The position numbers and the translations under genes are program-made. Below, in pieces: positions 18,094 to 26,384 of a DNA stretch of 64,000 nucleotides (positions are counted from its first letter, which is position 1; each line of letters starts with the position of its first letter). The stretch spans positions 2,356,001-2,420,000 of the forward strand of contig CAVTJK010000004.1 in assembly GCA_963734965.1 (NCBI GenBank), written 5' to 3'. The notes under the pieces are model-generated. The model did not search any database, was not told where the DNA came from, and was given only the letters and a program-made list of their open reading frames with translations. This stretch comes from UBA4742 sp963734965. GTDB lineage: Bacteria > Actinomycetota > Acidimicrobiia > Acidimicrobiales > Acidimicrobilacustridaceae.

Positions 18094-18316
18094 GCGTGGC
18101 TCCTCGTCGATGGGGCGACCCAATGGGTCGGTCGAGCTGGCCCGGTGGCGCCGGACCCGCGTGCAGCCTACGAGCGTGGCCCGTCGGGTGGACCGGCCGC
18201 TGTGGCCCCGAGATGCCGCCCAACATTTTCGAAACGGTCGGTCGTTCTTCAGCGATTGTTCAGCTTCACCCGCGAGGATGACCCCACTCGACAACGCAAG
18301 AACCGGGGGGTCGCCT

Positions 18317-18475
18317 GTGGAACTGCAAAGGCCGGTCGACTGGTCTCGTCCGTTGACCGACGCGCCGGCACCGCTCGTTGCCCCGACGTGGGTTCCGCTG
18401 GCCGTCTCGGCGGTGTGGGCCTCGGCTTGCCTGCTGGCCTGGCACGCCGTCGGCCGGCGAACTCGCCAGCAGTAG
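18317..18475 (+). CDS. Putative 52-residue single-pass membrane protein
   Basis: This small ORF starts with GTG at 18317, five bases after a run of six Gs, and encodes a hydrophilic, proline-rich N-terminus. A single hydrophobic helix follows (WVPLAVSAVWASACLLAWHAV), then a basic tail GRRTRQQ, a typical one-pass topology. An ATG at 18278 would add 13 residues. No family is recognised and support is compositional only. Confidence 0.35.
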   Translation: MELQRPVDWSRPLTDAPAPLVAPTWVPLAVSAVWASACLLAWHAVGRRTRQQ

Positions 18476-18542
18476 CGCCCGACCCACCCGATCCGGCCCG
18501 CTCGCAGAGTCCCAGCCGGGGTCGACAACCGTTGTCCACTAC

Positions 18543-18572
18543 CCGAGGTCTGCCAGCGTCGGTAGACCTCGG
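18543..18572. terminator. Hairpin between convergent genes
   Basis: There is a perfect 9-bp inverted repeat, CCGAGGTCT and AGACCTCGG, separated by 12 nt. It lies between the end of the small membrane ORF and the end of the L,D-transpeptidase gene. There is no T-tract, as is common in GC-rich actinobacteria. Confidence 0.4.
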
Positions 18573-18665
18573 TCAGGTTTTGCGGTCAGGTCCTGGGTAG
18601 GTCTTGCCGCCACGATCTGATGGCGCTCGCCGGCGGGCGTGGCTGGTCGGGTCCGGCGCTCGGAG

Positions 18666-19472
18666 TCAGGCGACGATGACGACGGGAGCGCCCGGTGGTA
18701 CCGGCGCCAGCTGGGCCAGGTCGGCGTCGTGCAGGCGCACGCAGCCGTGGCTGATGGCGGCACCCGTCGTACCGATGGCGGCGTCGGCGCCGAGGGGGCC
18801 GTGGAGCGCGGTGAAGGCGTCGCCGCTGCCCTCCCAGCTGGTGATGGCTTCGGAGTGGGCGTTGGTGTCGATCAGGAACGGCCCCCATCCCGGACCGGGC
18901 GAGGCGGCGATCGTCATCACGTAGAACTGGCCCGTCGGGGTCGGATCGTTGGGGGTGCCGACGCCGGCCGGAAGGTCCGCCACGACCTTCCCCGACTCGT
19001 AGAGCTGGACCCGCTTGGTCGTGATGTTGATGAGGATGCCGTAGGTCGTCGTCGAGATCTGCGCGACGTCGGCCGGGATCCAGCCGGTGAGCCCGTTGGG
19101 GCGCTGCGGGAGCCGGACCTCGAGCCAGCCGGGCGCCTGGTCGATCACCGCCAGGTAGTTGGTGCGCAGCCAGAAGCCACCGCTCGGGAGGTTGCCCGCC
19201 ACGGGACCCCCGGGGCTGGCGTAGTAGGGGATGGGTCCGCTCACCTCGGCGACGGCCGAACGGGCGGGCACGGGTGACGGCGGGGGCGCAGGGGGTGCGA
19301 CGGCGATCGGTCTCAGCCGCTCGAGCGCCATCGGCGGCAACGCGCCCAGCGGCGCCCCGGAGCCGCCGAGCACGACCAGCAGGCTCACAGTCATGATCGC
19401 CACGCCGGTGATGACGGCGCCGACCGGCCAACGTCGGCGGGAACGAGGTCCGGATGCGGGCGCAGCGATCAT
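18666..19472 (-). CDS. L,D-transpeptidase (YkuD domain) with SH3-like region
   Basis: The 268-residue protein begins with a short basic segment and one hydrophobic helix (VGAVITGVAIMTVSLLVVLGG), a signal anchor. A Pro-rich linker and an SH3b-like region (about 75-130, IPYYASPGGPVAGNLP to GWIPADVAQI) follow. The YkuD catalytic domain carries the motif HGPLGADAAIG and then SHGCVRL with His242 and catalytic Cys244. It forms 3-3 peptidoglycan cross-links or attaches proteins to peptidoglycan outside the membrane. The gene is monocistronic. Confidence 0.93.
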   Translation of the reverse strand: MIAAPASGPRSRRRWPVGAVITGVAIMTVSLLVVLGGSGAPLGALPPMALERLRPIAVAPPAPPPSPVPARSAVAEVSGPIPYYASPGGPVAGNLPSGGFWLRTNYLAVIDQAPGWLEVRLPQRPNGLTGWIPADVAQISTTTYGILINITTKRVQLYESGKVVADLPAGVGTPNDPTPTGQFYVMTIAASPGPGWGPFLIDTNAHSEAITSWEGSGDAFTALHGPLGADAAIGTTGAAISHGCVRLHDADLAQLAPVPPGAPVVIVA

Positions 19473-19802
19473 GGTGGCCCTCGGGCGGGCGTTGGGGTTG
19501 GGTGGGAGCAGGCTCCCGGCGCCAGGCGCGGGCGCCGGCCGGCGAGGAGTCCGCCGATGTCCGACTTTTCGGCCGTCGCCGACCTCAGCTGTAGCCGATC
19601 CGCTGATGTCGGGGCCGGCCAGGACGTCGAGGCGACCGTTGCGGACGTACGTGGGCCCGTCGTGCCTGGCGTGGTCGTGGCCCCTTCGGCTCGACCGAAC
19701 CCCGCCGAATCGTGGTCAGATGACCTCTCGGCGGCCGATCTCGAATCGAGCCCCACCTGCCGCCGAGTTGTCCTGGACCGGTTCCGCGAACGGAGAAGGC
19801 GC
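19473..19802. other. Intergenic region, no gene recognised
   Basis: These 330 nt separate two divergent genes. The + frame of the dehydrogenase is open back to 19557, but that extension lacks family similarity and a Shine-Dalgarno. GGAGAAGG immediately before 19803 fixes the later start. The stretch probably carries both promoters. I found no RNA gene or convincing operator. Confidence 0.5.
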
Positions 19803-20825
19803 ATGCAACGGCTGATGCTCGACGGGACGGCCCAGGTCCACTGGGAGGAGGTCGCCGATCCGATCCTCGACGGGCCCGACTCGGCGCTGGTGCGGCCGTT
19901 GACCGTGGCCACCTGCGACCTCGACGTCGGGGTGTTGCGGGGCCGCTATCCCCTGGCCGGCCCGTACCCGTTCGGGCACGAGGGCGTGGCGGAGGTGGTG
20001 GCCATCGGCGATGACGTGACCACCGTGACCGTGGGCGACCGGGTGGTCGTGCCCTTCCAGATCTCGTGCGGCGAGTGTGAGGCCTGCCGTCGCGGCCGCA
20101 CAGGCAACTGCACGAGCCATCCCCGCATGTCGACCTACGGCCTCGGGACGATGGGCGGCCTCGAGTGGGGAGGGTTGCTGGCTGACCTCTGCCTCGTGCC
20201 CCACGCCGATGCCATGTTGGTCGAGCTGCCCGCGGGGATCGACCCGGTCGCCGTGGCGTCGACCAGCGACAACGTCTGCGACGGCTGGCGCACCGTCGGT
20301 CCCCAACTCGCCGCCGATCCGGGCGTCGAGGTCCTGGTGGTCGGCGGCGACGGCGGTCCGAACTCGATCGGCCTGTACGCCGCCGGGCTGGCGGTGGCGC
20401 TGGGTGCCAGCCGAACGGTCTACCTCGACGATGACCCGATGCGTCTCGCCATCGCGGCCGCCCTGGGTGCCGAGCTCATGGACAGCGCGCCGCCGCGCAA
20501 GGTCGGAGCCTTCCCGATCGCGGTCGACGCCAGCGGATCGCAGGAGGGCGTTCGCTGCGCGCTGAACAGCACCGCGTTCGACGGCACCTGCACGAGCACG
20601 TCGGTCTACCTCGAGGATCCGACGCTCCCGTTGTTCTCGATGTACTCGCGGTGCTGCACGTTCCACACCGGTCGGGCCCACGTGCGCCCGGCCATCCCGG
20701 CCGTGCTCGATCTGGTGGCGGCTGGCTTCCGGCCCGAGCTGGTCACCTCCGCGGTTGCCCCTTGGACCGATGCCGTCGAGGCCCTGTCCGATCCGCCGAT
20801 GAAGCTGGTGATCAGCCGTCTCTAA
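19803..20825 (+). CDS. Zinc-dependent alcohol dehydrogenase (MDR family)
   Basis: The 340-residue medium-chain dehydrogenase/reductase has GHEGVAEVVAIGDDV for the catalytic zinc His-Glu pair. QISCGECEACRRGRTGNC supplies the four cysteines of the structural zinc. A later Rossmann segment (VEVLVVGGDGGPNSIGLYAAGLAVALGA) has a modified glycine motif (GGDGGPNSIG), and DDD at the end of the second strand suggests NAD. Ser/Thr replaces the usual catalytic Cys ligand region (TVATCDLDVGVL). The ATG at 19803 follows GGAGAAGG. A glutathione-independent alcohol or aldehyde substrate is likely but unspecified. Confidence 0.85.
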   Translation: MQRLMLDGTAQVHWEEVADPILDGPDSALVRPLTVATCDLDVGVLRGRYPLAGPYPFGHEGVAEVVAIGDDVTTVTVGDRVVVPFQISCGECEACRRGRTGNCTSHPRMSTYGLGTMGGLEWGGLLADLCLVPHADAMLVELPAGIDPVAVASTSDNVCDGWRTVGPQLAADPGVEVLVVGGDGGPNSIGLYAAGLAVALGASRTVYLDDDPMRLAIAAALGAELMDSAPPRKVGAFPIAVDASGSQEGVRCALNSTAFDGTCTSTSVYLEDPTLPLFSMYSRCCTFHTGRAHVRPAIPAVLDLVAAGFRPELVTSAVAPWTDAVEALSDPPMKLVISRL

Positions 20826-20866
20826 TGCCCGACGCGGCGCCCGCGCTGACCGGGCATCCTGGGGCC

Positions 20867-21406
20867 ATGGCGAGCGAGGTGACCGAGATCGTGTTCGAGA
20901 CCCACTCGTGGAGCGAGGACAACGACCGAGGGATGGCGACGGGCTGGTTCCAGGGGCGCTTGTCGGACAAGGGTCGCGACCTGGCTCGTGAGCTCGGAGC
21001 GCGCCGCCGCGAAGACGGAATCGACGCGGTGTTGGTGTCGGATCTGAGGCGCGCCGTCGAGACGGCCGAGATCGCCTTCGCCGGGACGAACCTGGCGATC
21101 CTGCACGACTGGCGCCTGCGGGAATGCGACTACGGCACCCTCAACGGTCAGCCGACGGGTGTCGTCCGCGCCGCCGTCGCCGGGGTGCACGATCCGTATG
21201 CCGGTGGCGAGAGCTGGGCGCAGGCCGTCGCCCGTGTCGGCGGTGTGCTCGAGGACGTGCGCACGCGCTGGGCTGGTGGGCGAGTGCTGATCATCGGGCA
21301 CATGTCGTGCTACTGGGCCCTCGAGCACTTCGCCAACGGCTGGCCGATCGAGGACATCGGATCGGCCTTCGAGTGGCGCGAGGGCTGGGAGTACCAACTC
21401 GGCTGA
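20867..21406 (+). CDS. Histidine phosphatase superfamily protein with altered RHG motif
   Basis: The 179-residue protein has the phosphoglycerate-mutase-like fold. GWFQGRLSDKGRDLARELG, VLVSDLRRAVETAEIAF, WRLRECDYGTLNG and VLIIGHMSCYWALEHF correspond to the conserved blocks, including the second catalytic His (GHMS). The N-terminal catalytic motif, normally RHG(E/Q), reads ETHSWSEDN. The phospho-accepting His is kept but the Arg and Gly are lost. Catalysis may be weakened or the substrate unusual. The gene starts 42 nt after the dehydrogenase stop, so co-transcription is possible. Confidence 0.82.
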   Translation: MASEVTEIVFETHSWSEDNDRGMATGWFQGRLSDKGRDLARELGARRREDGIDAVLVSDLRRAVETAEIAFAGTNLAILHDWRLRECDYGTLNGQPTGVVRAAVAGVHDPYAGGESWAQAVARVGGVLEDVRTRWAGGRVLIIGHMSCYWALEHFANGWPIEDIGSAFEWREGWEYQLG

Positions 21407-21456
21407 GCCGTCACGCGCATCGGCGTGGCCGCGCCCGGACGTGGAAGCCTGGGGCG

Positions 21457-22269
21457 ATGAGTGAGGCCGAGCCACGGGCGACGCCGCCGCGCCTGCGGCG
21501 CGAGCCGCCCCACTTCCGCCGCCTGACCGTCCGCCGCATCCAGCCGCTGACGCCGTGGATGGTGCGCGTCACCCTGGCCGGTGCCGACCTCCGCGGCCTG
21601 AGCGTCGAGCTCCCTGCCGCCAGCGTGCGCCTGTTGTTCCCTCCCCCCGGAGCCCACGACCTGGTCATGCCCACCTGGAACGGCAACGAGTTCCTCCAAC
21701 CCGACGGCCGACGTTCACCGATTCGCACGTTCACCCCGCTGCGCATCGACGCCGGCGCGCTCGAGATCGACCTCGACTTCGTCATCCACGGCCGCGGGAT
21801 CGCGTCGGAGTGGGTCGGCGCCGCAGCTCCGGGCGACGAGGTGGCGTTGTCGGGTCCGGGTCGTGGCTACGCCATCGAGACGGACGCGTCGGACTACCTC
21901 GTGGGCGGCGACGAGACCGCCATCCCGGCCATCGGTCAGCTTCTCGAGGCCTTCCCGAGCGAGATCCCGATCGAGGTGCACATCGAGGTGGCCCACCCCG
22001 AGGCCCGACTCGCGCTCCCGGCGAACCCTCGCGCTGTGGTCACGTGGTGGGACCTGGCTCCCGGCGCGACGGCGGGCGACGCGCTCGCCGCCGCCGTGCG
22101 TGGGGCTGAGATCGGCGCCGGCACACGGGTCTGGATCGCCGGCGAGGCGGCCGCGGTGCAGCGGATCCGGCGCCACCTCTTCGACGAGCGCGGGATGTCG
22201 AGGTCGCGCACCTCAGTGCGTGGCTATTGGAAGCACGGCCGCAGTGCCGAGGCCGACGGCGACGGTTGA
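21457..22269 (+). CDS. Siderophore-interacting protein, FAD-dependent ferric reductase-like
   Basis: The 270-residue protein is of the SIP family. An N-terminal FAD-binding barrel contains SPIRTFTPLRIDAGALEIDLDFVIHG, where R-x-F/Y-T binds FAD, and GIASEWVGAAAPGDEVALSGPG. A C-terminal NAD(P)H domain contains YLVGGDETAIPAIGQLLEAF and a final RSRTSVRGYWKHGR, which matches the family terminal YW motif. These enzymes release iron from ferric siderophores by reduction in the cytoplasm. No siderophore biosynthesis or transporter genes are nearby. Confidence 0.93.
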   Translation: MSEAEPRATPPRLRREPPHFRRLTVRRIQPLTPWMVRVTLAGADLRGLSVELPAASVRLLFPPPGAHDLVMPTWNGNEFLQPDGRRSPIRTFTPLRIDAGALEIDLDFVIHGRGIASEWVGAAAPGDEVALSGPGRGYAIETDASDYLVGGDETAIPAIGQLLEAFPSEIPIEVHIEVAHPEARLALPANPRAVVTWWDLAPGATAGDALAAAVRGAEIGAGTRVWIAGEAAAVQRIRRHLFDERGMSRSRTSVRGYWKHGRSAEADGDG

Positions 22270-22329
22270 GCCCCGCCGAACCCAGACCGTCCAGAGGCCG
22301 ACCGTGCCGGACGAGGCCGGCCGCCGTGG

Positions 22330-23154
22330 TCAGGCTGGGAGCGTCGAGCGCAAGCCGTCGGCGATGAGACCGGCCAGGATCCTCTGGCCGAGCACCGTCG
22401 GGTGGATCGTGTCGGTCGTCATCGGCCCGTCGGGCAGTCCCGCGGCGATCTCGTCGCCCATGGCCGCGTCCCAGTCGATCACGGTGACCCCCCGCGACCG
22501 GATGTGGTCGTTGATGGCTTGAGCTCGCAACCTGCAGTCGTCGGTCCCGAAGTGGGTGTTGACCGTCACCACGGCCCGGGTGGCCAGGGGGAACAGCTCG
22601 AGCATCGAATCCATCTGCTGCGCGCTGTCGGTCTTCGACAGGCCGAGGTCGGCGTCGTTGGTCCCTAGGTTGATGACGACGACGTCGGGCTTGGTCATGG
22701 CCAGCAGCCCGGCGTCGGGCATCTGCTGTTCGATCGTGAACCCGAAGCGGCCGTCGACCGTCAGGTCCTTGACCGCGGCCAGCTTCTTCTTGATGGCGGC
22801 GGCCGAGATGTAGGTGATCGAATCGCCGATGACCACCACCCGTCCGAGGGCGGCCAGCTTGGCGCGGGCCAGATCGGCGGTCGCGGCCGTGGTCGACGAC
22901 GCCGAGGTGGCGGGTGACGAGGTCGACGGGCCCGATACGGCGTTGAGCTCGCGATCGTGCGCTCCGAGGCCGGCGACTCCTCGGGCGTGCACGACACTGA
23001 CGGCCGCCGCGCTGATGCCGGCGGTGGCCAGCAGCCCGAGCGCGTGACGACGACCGAACCGCGGCTCGGTGTCGGGAGCGGGCGTCGACGGTTCCACGGC
23101 CTGAGTAGAGCGGCGCCACCTCAGCCCAGGCTGGGAACGAGCTGTGGGTTTCAT
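22330..23154 (-). CDS. Exported SGNH/GDSL-type hydrolase
   Basis: The ~274-residue protein has a twin-arginine-like leader (FGRRHALGLLATAGISAAAVS), so it is likely exported. The SGNH catalytic blocks are visible: block I GDSITY with nucleophile Ser, block III GTNDAD with Asn, and block V DTIHPT with Asp and His. The block II Gly is less clear. Related domains act as acyl esterases or acetyl-xylan/peptidoglycan O-acetyl esterases. An upstream in-frame ATG at 23217 would add 21 residues before the signal, and the ATG at 23154 is preferred. Confidence 0.83.
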   Translation of the reverse strand: MKPTARSQPGLRWRRSTQAVEPSTPAPDTEPRFGRRHALGLLATAGISAAAVSVVHARGVAGLGAHDRELNAVSGPSTSSPATSASSTTAATADLARAKLAALGRVVVIGDSITYISAAAIKKKLAAVKDLTVDGRFGFTIEQQMPDAGLLAMTKPDVVVINLGTNDADLGLSKTDSAQQMDSMLELFPLATRAVVTVNTHFGTDDCRLRAQAINDHIRSRGVTVIDWDAAMGDEIAAGLPDGPMTTDTIHPTVLGQRILAGLIADGLRSTLPA

Positions 23155-23478
23155 ACCGGGGGTTCGATCGGCACGCGGAGGCCGTCCTGTTAGCGATCGG
23201 CGGCGGTGTTCTGTCACACCGGGTGACTGTCAACCGCCCGTTCATCGGTCGCCGCGCCCTCGGAGGATGCATCCCCTCGTCGCTACGATGCGTCGATCCG
23301 AGGAGTTTGCGCTGGTGAGAGTCGTTGACGACGCCGGTCGGTGGAACCACAACACCCATCCGACGATCGCGAGGCTGATCCCGCGTGGTGGGGACCTGGC
23401 CGAGGGGTGGCCCGATGGCGCGGAATTGTGCGCGCGCAAATCCTCAGCCCTGTCGTACCCCCCGGTTAGGGTGACCTC
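23155..23478. other. Intergenic region, no gene recognised
   Basis: These 324 nt lie between divergent genes. I see an inverted repeat GTCAC-ACCGG-GTGAC near 23212-23226 that could be an operator, and a small open frame with no coding character. It presumably holds the promoters for the esterase and for the methyltransferase operon. Confidence 0.45.
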
Positions 23479-23685
23479 ATGGCTCGTCCGAGACGGTACG
23501 AAGAGCGGCGGGTCGCCACCGCCGTGCGCCTGCCCGAGTCGGTCCACCGGCGGCTGCAGCAGGCGGCGACCGAGCGCGACGTGTCGGCCAACCTGCTCGT
23601 CACCAGGGCGGTGAGCGAGTTCCTCGACCGCCTGCCGAGCGCCGAGGCCGCGCTCGGCGGCCCTGACCGCGGCGCCTCGACGTGA
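23479..23685 (+). CDS. Small ribbon-helix-helix (CopG/Arc-like) protein
   Basis: The 68-residue protein reads as one ribbon-helix-helix unit: a beta strand TAVRLPESVHRRLQQAA, helix A, a turn at ERDVSANLLVTR and helix B AVSEFLDRL. Such proteins bind DNA as dimers and are often autorepressors or antitoxins. No toxin gene adjoins. Instead its stop overlaps the start of the DNA methyltransferase by 4 nt (GTGA), so it may regulate the methyltransferase operon. Confidence 0.78.
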   Translation: MARPRRYEERRVATAVRLPESVHRRLQQAATERDVSANLLVTRAVSEFLDRLPSAEAALGGPDRGAST

Positions 23686-25151
23686 GCGTCACGCCGATCG
23701 CCTCGGCCAAGAAGGCGCGCACCCGACGACCCACCTCGACGGCCAACTTCGGTTCGGGCCGGCGCGAGGCTCACGACGCATCCGCCTTCTACGACCGCTT
23801 CGTCCCGCCCGAGATCTCGACCGACTCGACCATCGAGCCGGTCGGCGAGGTCGATGTCATCCATGCTCAGGATGCCCGCCACATGATCGGCGTCGCCGCG
23901 AACTCGGTCGCGCTGGTCGTGACCTCGCCCCCGTACTTCGCCGGCAAGCAGTACGAGGAGAGCCTCGGCGTCGACGGCGTTCCCGGCACCTACTTCGAGT
24001 ACCTCGGTCTGCTGCGCGACGTGTTCGCCGAGTGCAAGCGCGTGCTCGAACCCGGTGGTCGGATCGCCGTCAACGTGGCCAACCTCGGGCGCCGTCCGTA
24101 CCGCTCGCTGTCGGGCGACGTGACCGAGATCCTGCAGGACCTGGGCCTGCTGCTGCGCGGCGAGGTGATTTGGCTCAAGAGCGAAGGAGCGGCGGGGTCG
24201 TGCGCCTGGGGGTCGTTCCAGCGGCCGGCCAACCCCGTGCTGCGCGACACGACCGAGCGGATCGTCATCGCCAGCAAGGGTCGGTTCGACCGGGCCTTGA
24301 CGCCGTCGCAGCGGCATGAGCGGGAGCTCCCGTCGACGGCCACGATCTCTCGTGACGAGTTCATGGAGGCCACGACGGACCTGTGGCGGATCGCGCCCGA
24401 GAGCGCGACCAGGATCGGTCACCCCGCGCCCTTCCCGGTCGAACTGCCCACGCGACTGATCGAGCTGTACACCTACGAGGGCGATGTCGTGCTCGATCCG
24501 TTCATGGGGTCGGGCAGCACCGCGGTGGCCGCCATCCGGACCGGGCGCCACTACGTCGGGTTCGACACCGACGAGAGCTATGTCGAGGCCGCCCGTCGGC
24601 GGATCGTCGACGAGCGCGAGCCGCGGGCGGCACCTGGCGGGCGCGCCGACGTTCCGTTCCGCGTCGAGCTTCCGGCCGTGGCGCCGGCCGATCCATCCGA
24701 GGACTCTCAGGCGCGGGCGGTGCGCGAGGGACGACAGGCCAAGGAGCTGGCCGAGATGCTGCTCGAGGCCTGCGGCTTCGCCGACATCCGCGCCGAGGTC
24801 AAGCCGCGCGGGCTGGGCATCGTGTTGAACTTCGTCGCCACCGACCAGACCGGTGCCGACTGGGCCTTCGACGTGTCGGGCGCCTTCACGTCCAACCGGG
24901 CGGGCCTGCGGCGCACCGACACGCTGTGGAAGTCACTCGGCCGGGCGGCAGTCCTCCACGAGAGCTCCCAGGATCTGCCGCTGGTGCTGCTCACGACCGA
25001 CGCGCCGGTCCGCGGGAGTGCCGGGCATCAGGCGCTCGAGCTGATGAAGGGCCCCGGCCGAGCCGTGCTGAACGTGATCGAGCTGCTCAACCCCGACGAT
25101 CAGGCTCACCTGCGGGCCTACGCGACGCAGGGCCCTCCGCCCGAGGAGTGA
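23682..25151 (+). CDS. Site-specific DNA methyltransferase with C-terminal nuclease-like domain
   Basis: The 489-residue protein is a beta-class amino-methyltransferase, with catalytic motif IV TSPPY at 81-85 preceding the SAM motif I DPFMGSGST at 272-280. It should make N4-methylcytosine or N6-methyladenine. Residues about 340-489 form an additional domain (AKELAEMLLEACGF, GADWAFDVSGAFTSNRAGLRR, LPLVLLTTDAP). Its strand-helix pattern resembles a PD-(D/E)XK nuclease fold but lacks a clear E-x-K triad. No separate restriction gene adjoins, so this is an orphan methylase or a single-chain system. The start overlaps the RHH gene by 4 nt. Confidence 0.85.
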   Translation: MSVTPIASAKKARTRRPTSTANFGSGRREAHDASAFYDRFVPPEISTDSTIEPVGEVDVIHAQDARHMIGVAANSVALVVTSPPYFAGKQYEESLGVDGVPGTYFEYLGLLRDVFAECKRVLEPGGRIAVNVANLGRRPYRSLSGDVTEILQDLGLLLRGEVIWLKSEGAAGSCAWGSFQRPANPVLRDTTERIVIASKGRFDRALTPSQRHERELPSTATISRDEFMEATTDLWRIAPESATRIGHPAPFPVELPTRLIELYTYEGDVVLDPFMGSGSTAVAAIRTGRHYVGFDTDESYVEAARRRIVDEREPRAAPGGRADVPFRVELPAVAPADPSEDSQARAVREGRQAKELAEMLLEACGFADIRAEVKPRGLGIVLNFVATDQTGADWAFDVSGAFTSNRAGLRRTDTLWKSLGRAAVLHESSQDLPLVLLTTDAPVRGSAGHQALELMKGPGRAVLNVIELLNPDDQAHLRAYATQGPPPEE

Positions 25152-25243
25152 CGAGCCGCACCGATCGTGGCCTCCGGACCGAGGGGCCACCAGGAATCGA
25201 CATCCATGGCCGGCCCGACGGGTCGGCCCGAAAGGCTCGGATC

Positions 25244-25627
25244 ATGGCGTTTGGACAACAGTCAGGGCCGCCTTCGTCGGCCAAGCAGGTGGCCGAGATC
25301 ACCGAGTTGCTCGAGGCGGCCGGCTATGCGTCGCTGCGCGAGGCGCGCCACCCGTTCGACCTCACTCAGCGCCAAGCCAACGGCAAGTTCACCCAGAGCG
25401 AAGCGGCCGAGCTGATCGACCGCCTCACGTCGGCCGCAGACGAGGGCGACGGCGCCGCGCCCGAGTCCGAGCCGGTGGCCGTCACGTCGAACCGACGCGC
25501 CCGTTCGGGTCGGGCCGACTCGCGCGCCGGAGGCGCGGACCATTCGGGCGTGCTGGCCGCGATCCCGGCGGAGGCCCTGGCCGACGAGCTCGTCACGCGC
25601 GGCTGGATGTGCGTGCCGCCGTCGTGA
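25244..25627 (+). CDS. Conserved hypothetical protein
   Basis: This 127-residue protein has a compact N-terminal domain: SSAKQVAEITELLEAAGY, then FDLTQRQANGKFTQSEAAELIDRL. That pattern is seen in uncharacterised actinobacterial proteins and resembles a small SAP-like or winged-helix DNA-associated module. A disordered middle follows, then a short C-terminal helix (AIPAEALADELVTRGWM). The same strand and proximity (92 nt) to the methyltransferase suggest the two are linked. No function can be stated. Confidence 0.65.
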   Translation: MAFGQQSGPPSSAKQVAEITELLEAAGYASLREARHPFDLTQRQANGKFTQSEAAELIDRLTSAADEGDGAAPESEPVAVTSNRRARSGRADSRAGGADHSGVLAAIPAEALADELVTRGWMCVPPS

Positions 25628-25656
25628 GCGTCAGCCCGCTCAGTCACCCGCCGCGT

Positions 25657-26331
25657 TCACCCGGCCTGACGATCGTCGGTCCCAGGCAGCAGGGCGGCGA
25701 TCATGGCGTCGGCCACGAACTGGCTGTACTTGTCGAGTGACCATCGGCGGCGCGCCACGAGCAGGTCGTAGAGCTCAGGCGAGCTGTAGGTGAAGAGGAC
25801 GTCGCGCGCATCGTCGACCGTCACCTCGTCGCGGAGGGGCGCCGCGTCGATCAGGTGGCGGGCGTTGTCGGCCATGCGGGCCAGACGGGCCGCGTCCAAG
25901 TCGTCGTAGAGCACGGACACCTCGGGGTCGGTGGCGGCCGCAGCGCGGACGAGCAACAGGATCGGCGCCACCCTTGGCGCCACCTCGGCCGTGAGCACTC
26001 CCCAGTTGCGGATGATCATCCGGGGATCGGTCTCGCGGGCGCTCATGTCGTCCGAGCGCTGCTCGGCCGGGACGGGACCGTCACCGGCCAGGGCGTTGGC
26101 GTGGATGGCGCGCACGAGTCCGGCCTTGCCCCCGAAGCCCTTGTAGATGGTCTCAGCCGACACCCCGGCGGCGGCCGCGATCGATGCGATGGTGGTGGCG
26201 GCATAGCCGCCGCCCAGGAACAGCCGCTGGGCGGCTTCGATCACGCTCTGTCGGGTCTGGGCCGCTTGTTGCTGGCGGCGGGTCGAGTCGTAGCTGCGCT
26301 TCACCTTGACGGCGCCCTCATTCCATTCCAT
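25657..26331 (-). CDS. TetR family transcriptional regulator
   Basis: The 224-residue regulator has an N-terminal helix-turn-helix (RQSVIEAAQRLFLGGGYAATTIASIAAAAGVSAETIYKGFGGKAGLVRAI) and a variable ligand-binding C-terminal domain. The start at 26331 lies directly beside a low-GC intergenic region with an ACAGT-ACTGT dyad. It is divergent from the SnoaL-like and NAD(P)-binding genes, which it probably represses together with itself. Confidence 0.9.
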   Translation of the reverse strand: MEWNEGAVKVKRSYDSTRRQQQAAQTRQSVIEAAQRLFLGGGYAATTIASIAAAAGVSAETIYKGFGGKAGLVRAIHANALAGDGPVPAEQRSDDMSARETDPRMIIRNWGVLTAEVAPRVAPILLLVRAAAATDPEVSVLYDDLDAARLARMADNARHLIDAAPLRDEVTVDDARDVLFTYSSPELYDLLVARRRWSLDKYSQFVADAMIAALLPGTDDRQAG

Positions 26332-26346
26332 AGTGCAGTATTGAAG

Positions 26347-26358
26347 ACAGTCAACTGT
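26347..26358. promoter_or_regulatory. Dyad operator between divergent TetR and SnoaL-like genes
   Basis: The perfect inverted repeat ACAGT-CA-ACTGT lies in a 53-bp, unusually AT-rich gap between two divergent starts, overlapping likely promoter elements of both. It is a plausible operator for the adjacent TetR protein. Confidence 0.5.
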
Positions 26359-26384
26359 AGCAAATATGAGGCGAAGGAGCAGCG

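Noticed and set aside
19557..19802. 82-residue N-terminal extension of the alcohol dehydrogenase
   Set aside because: The extension is low-complexity with no family match, and GGAGAAGG directly precedes the ATG at 19803.
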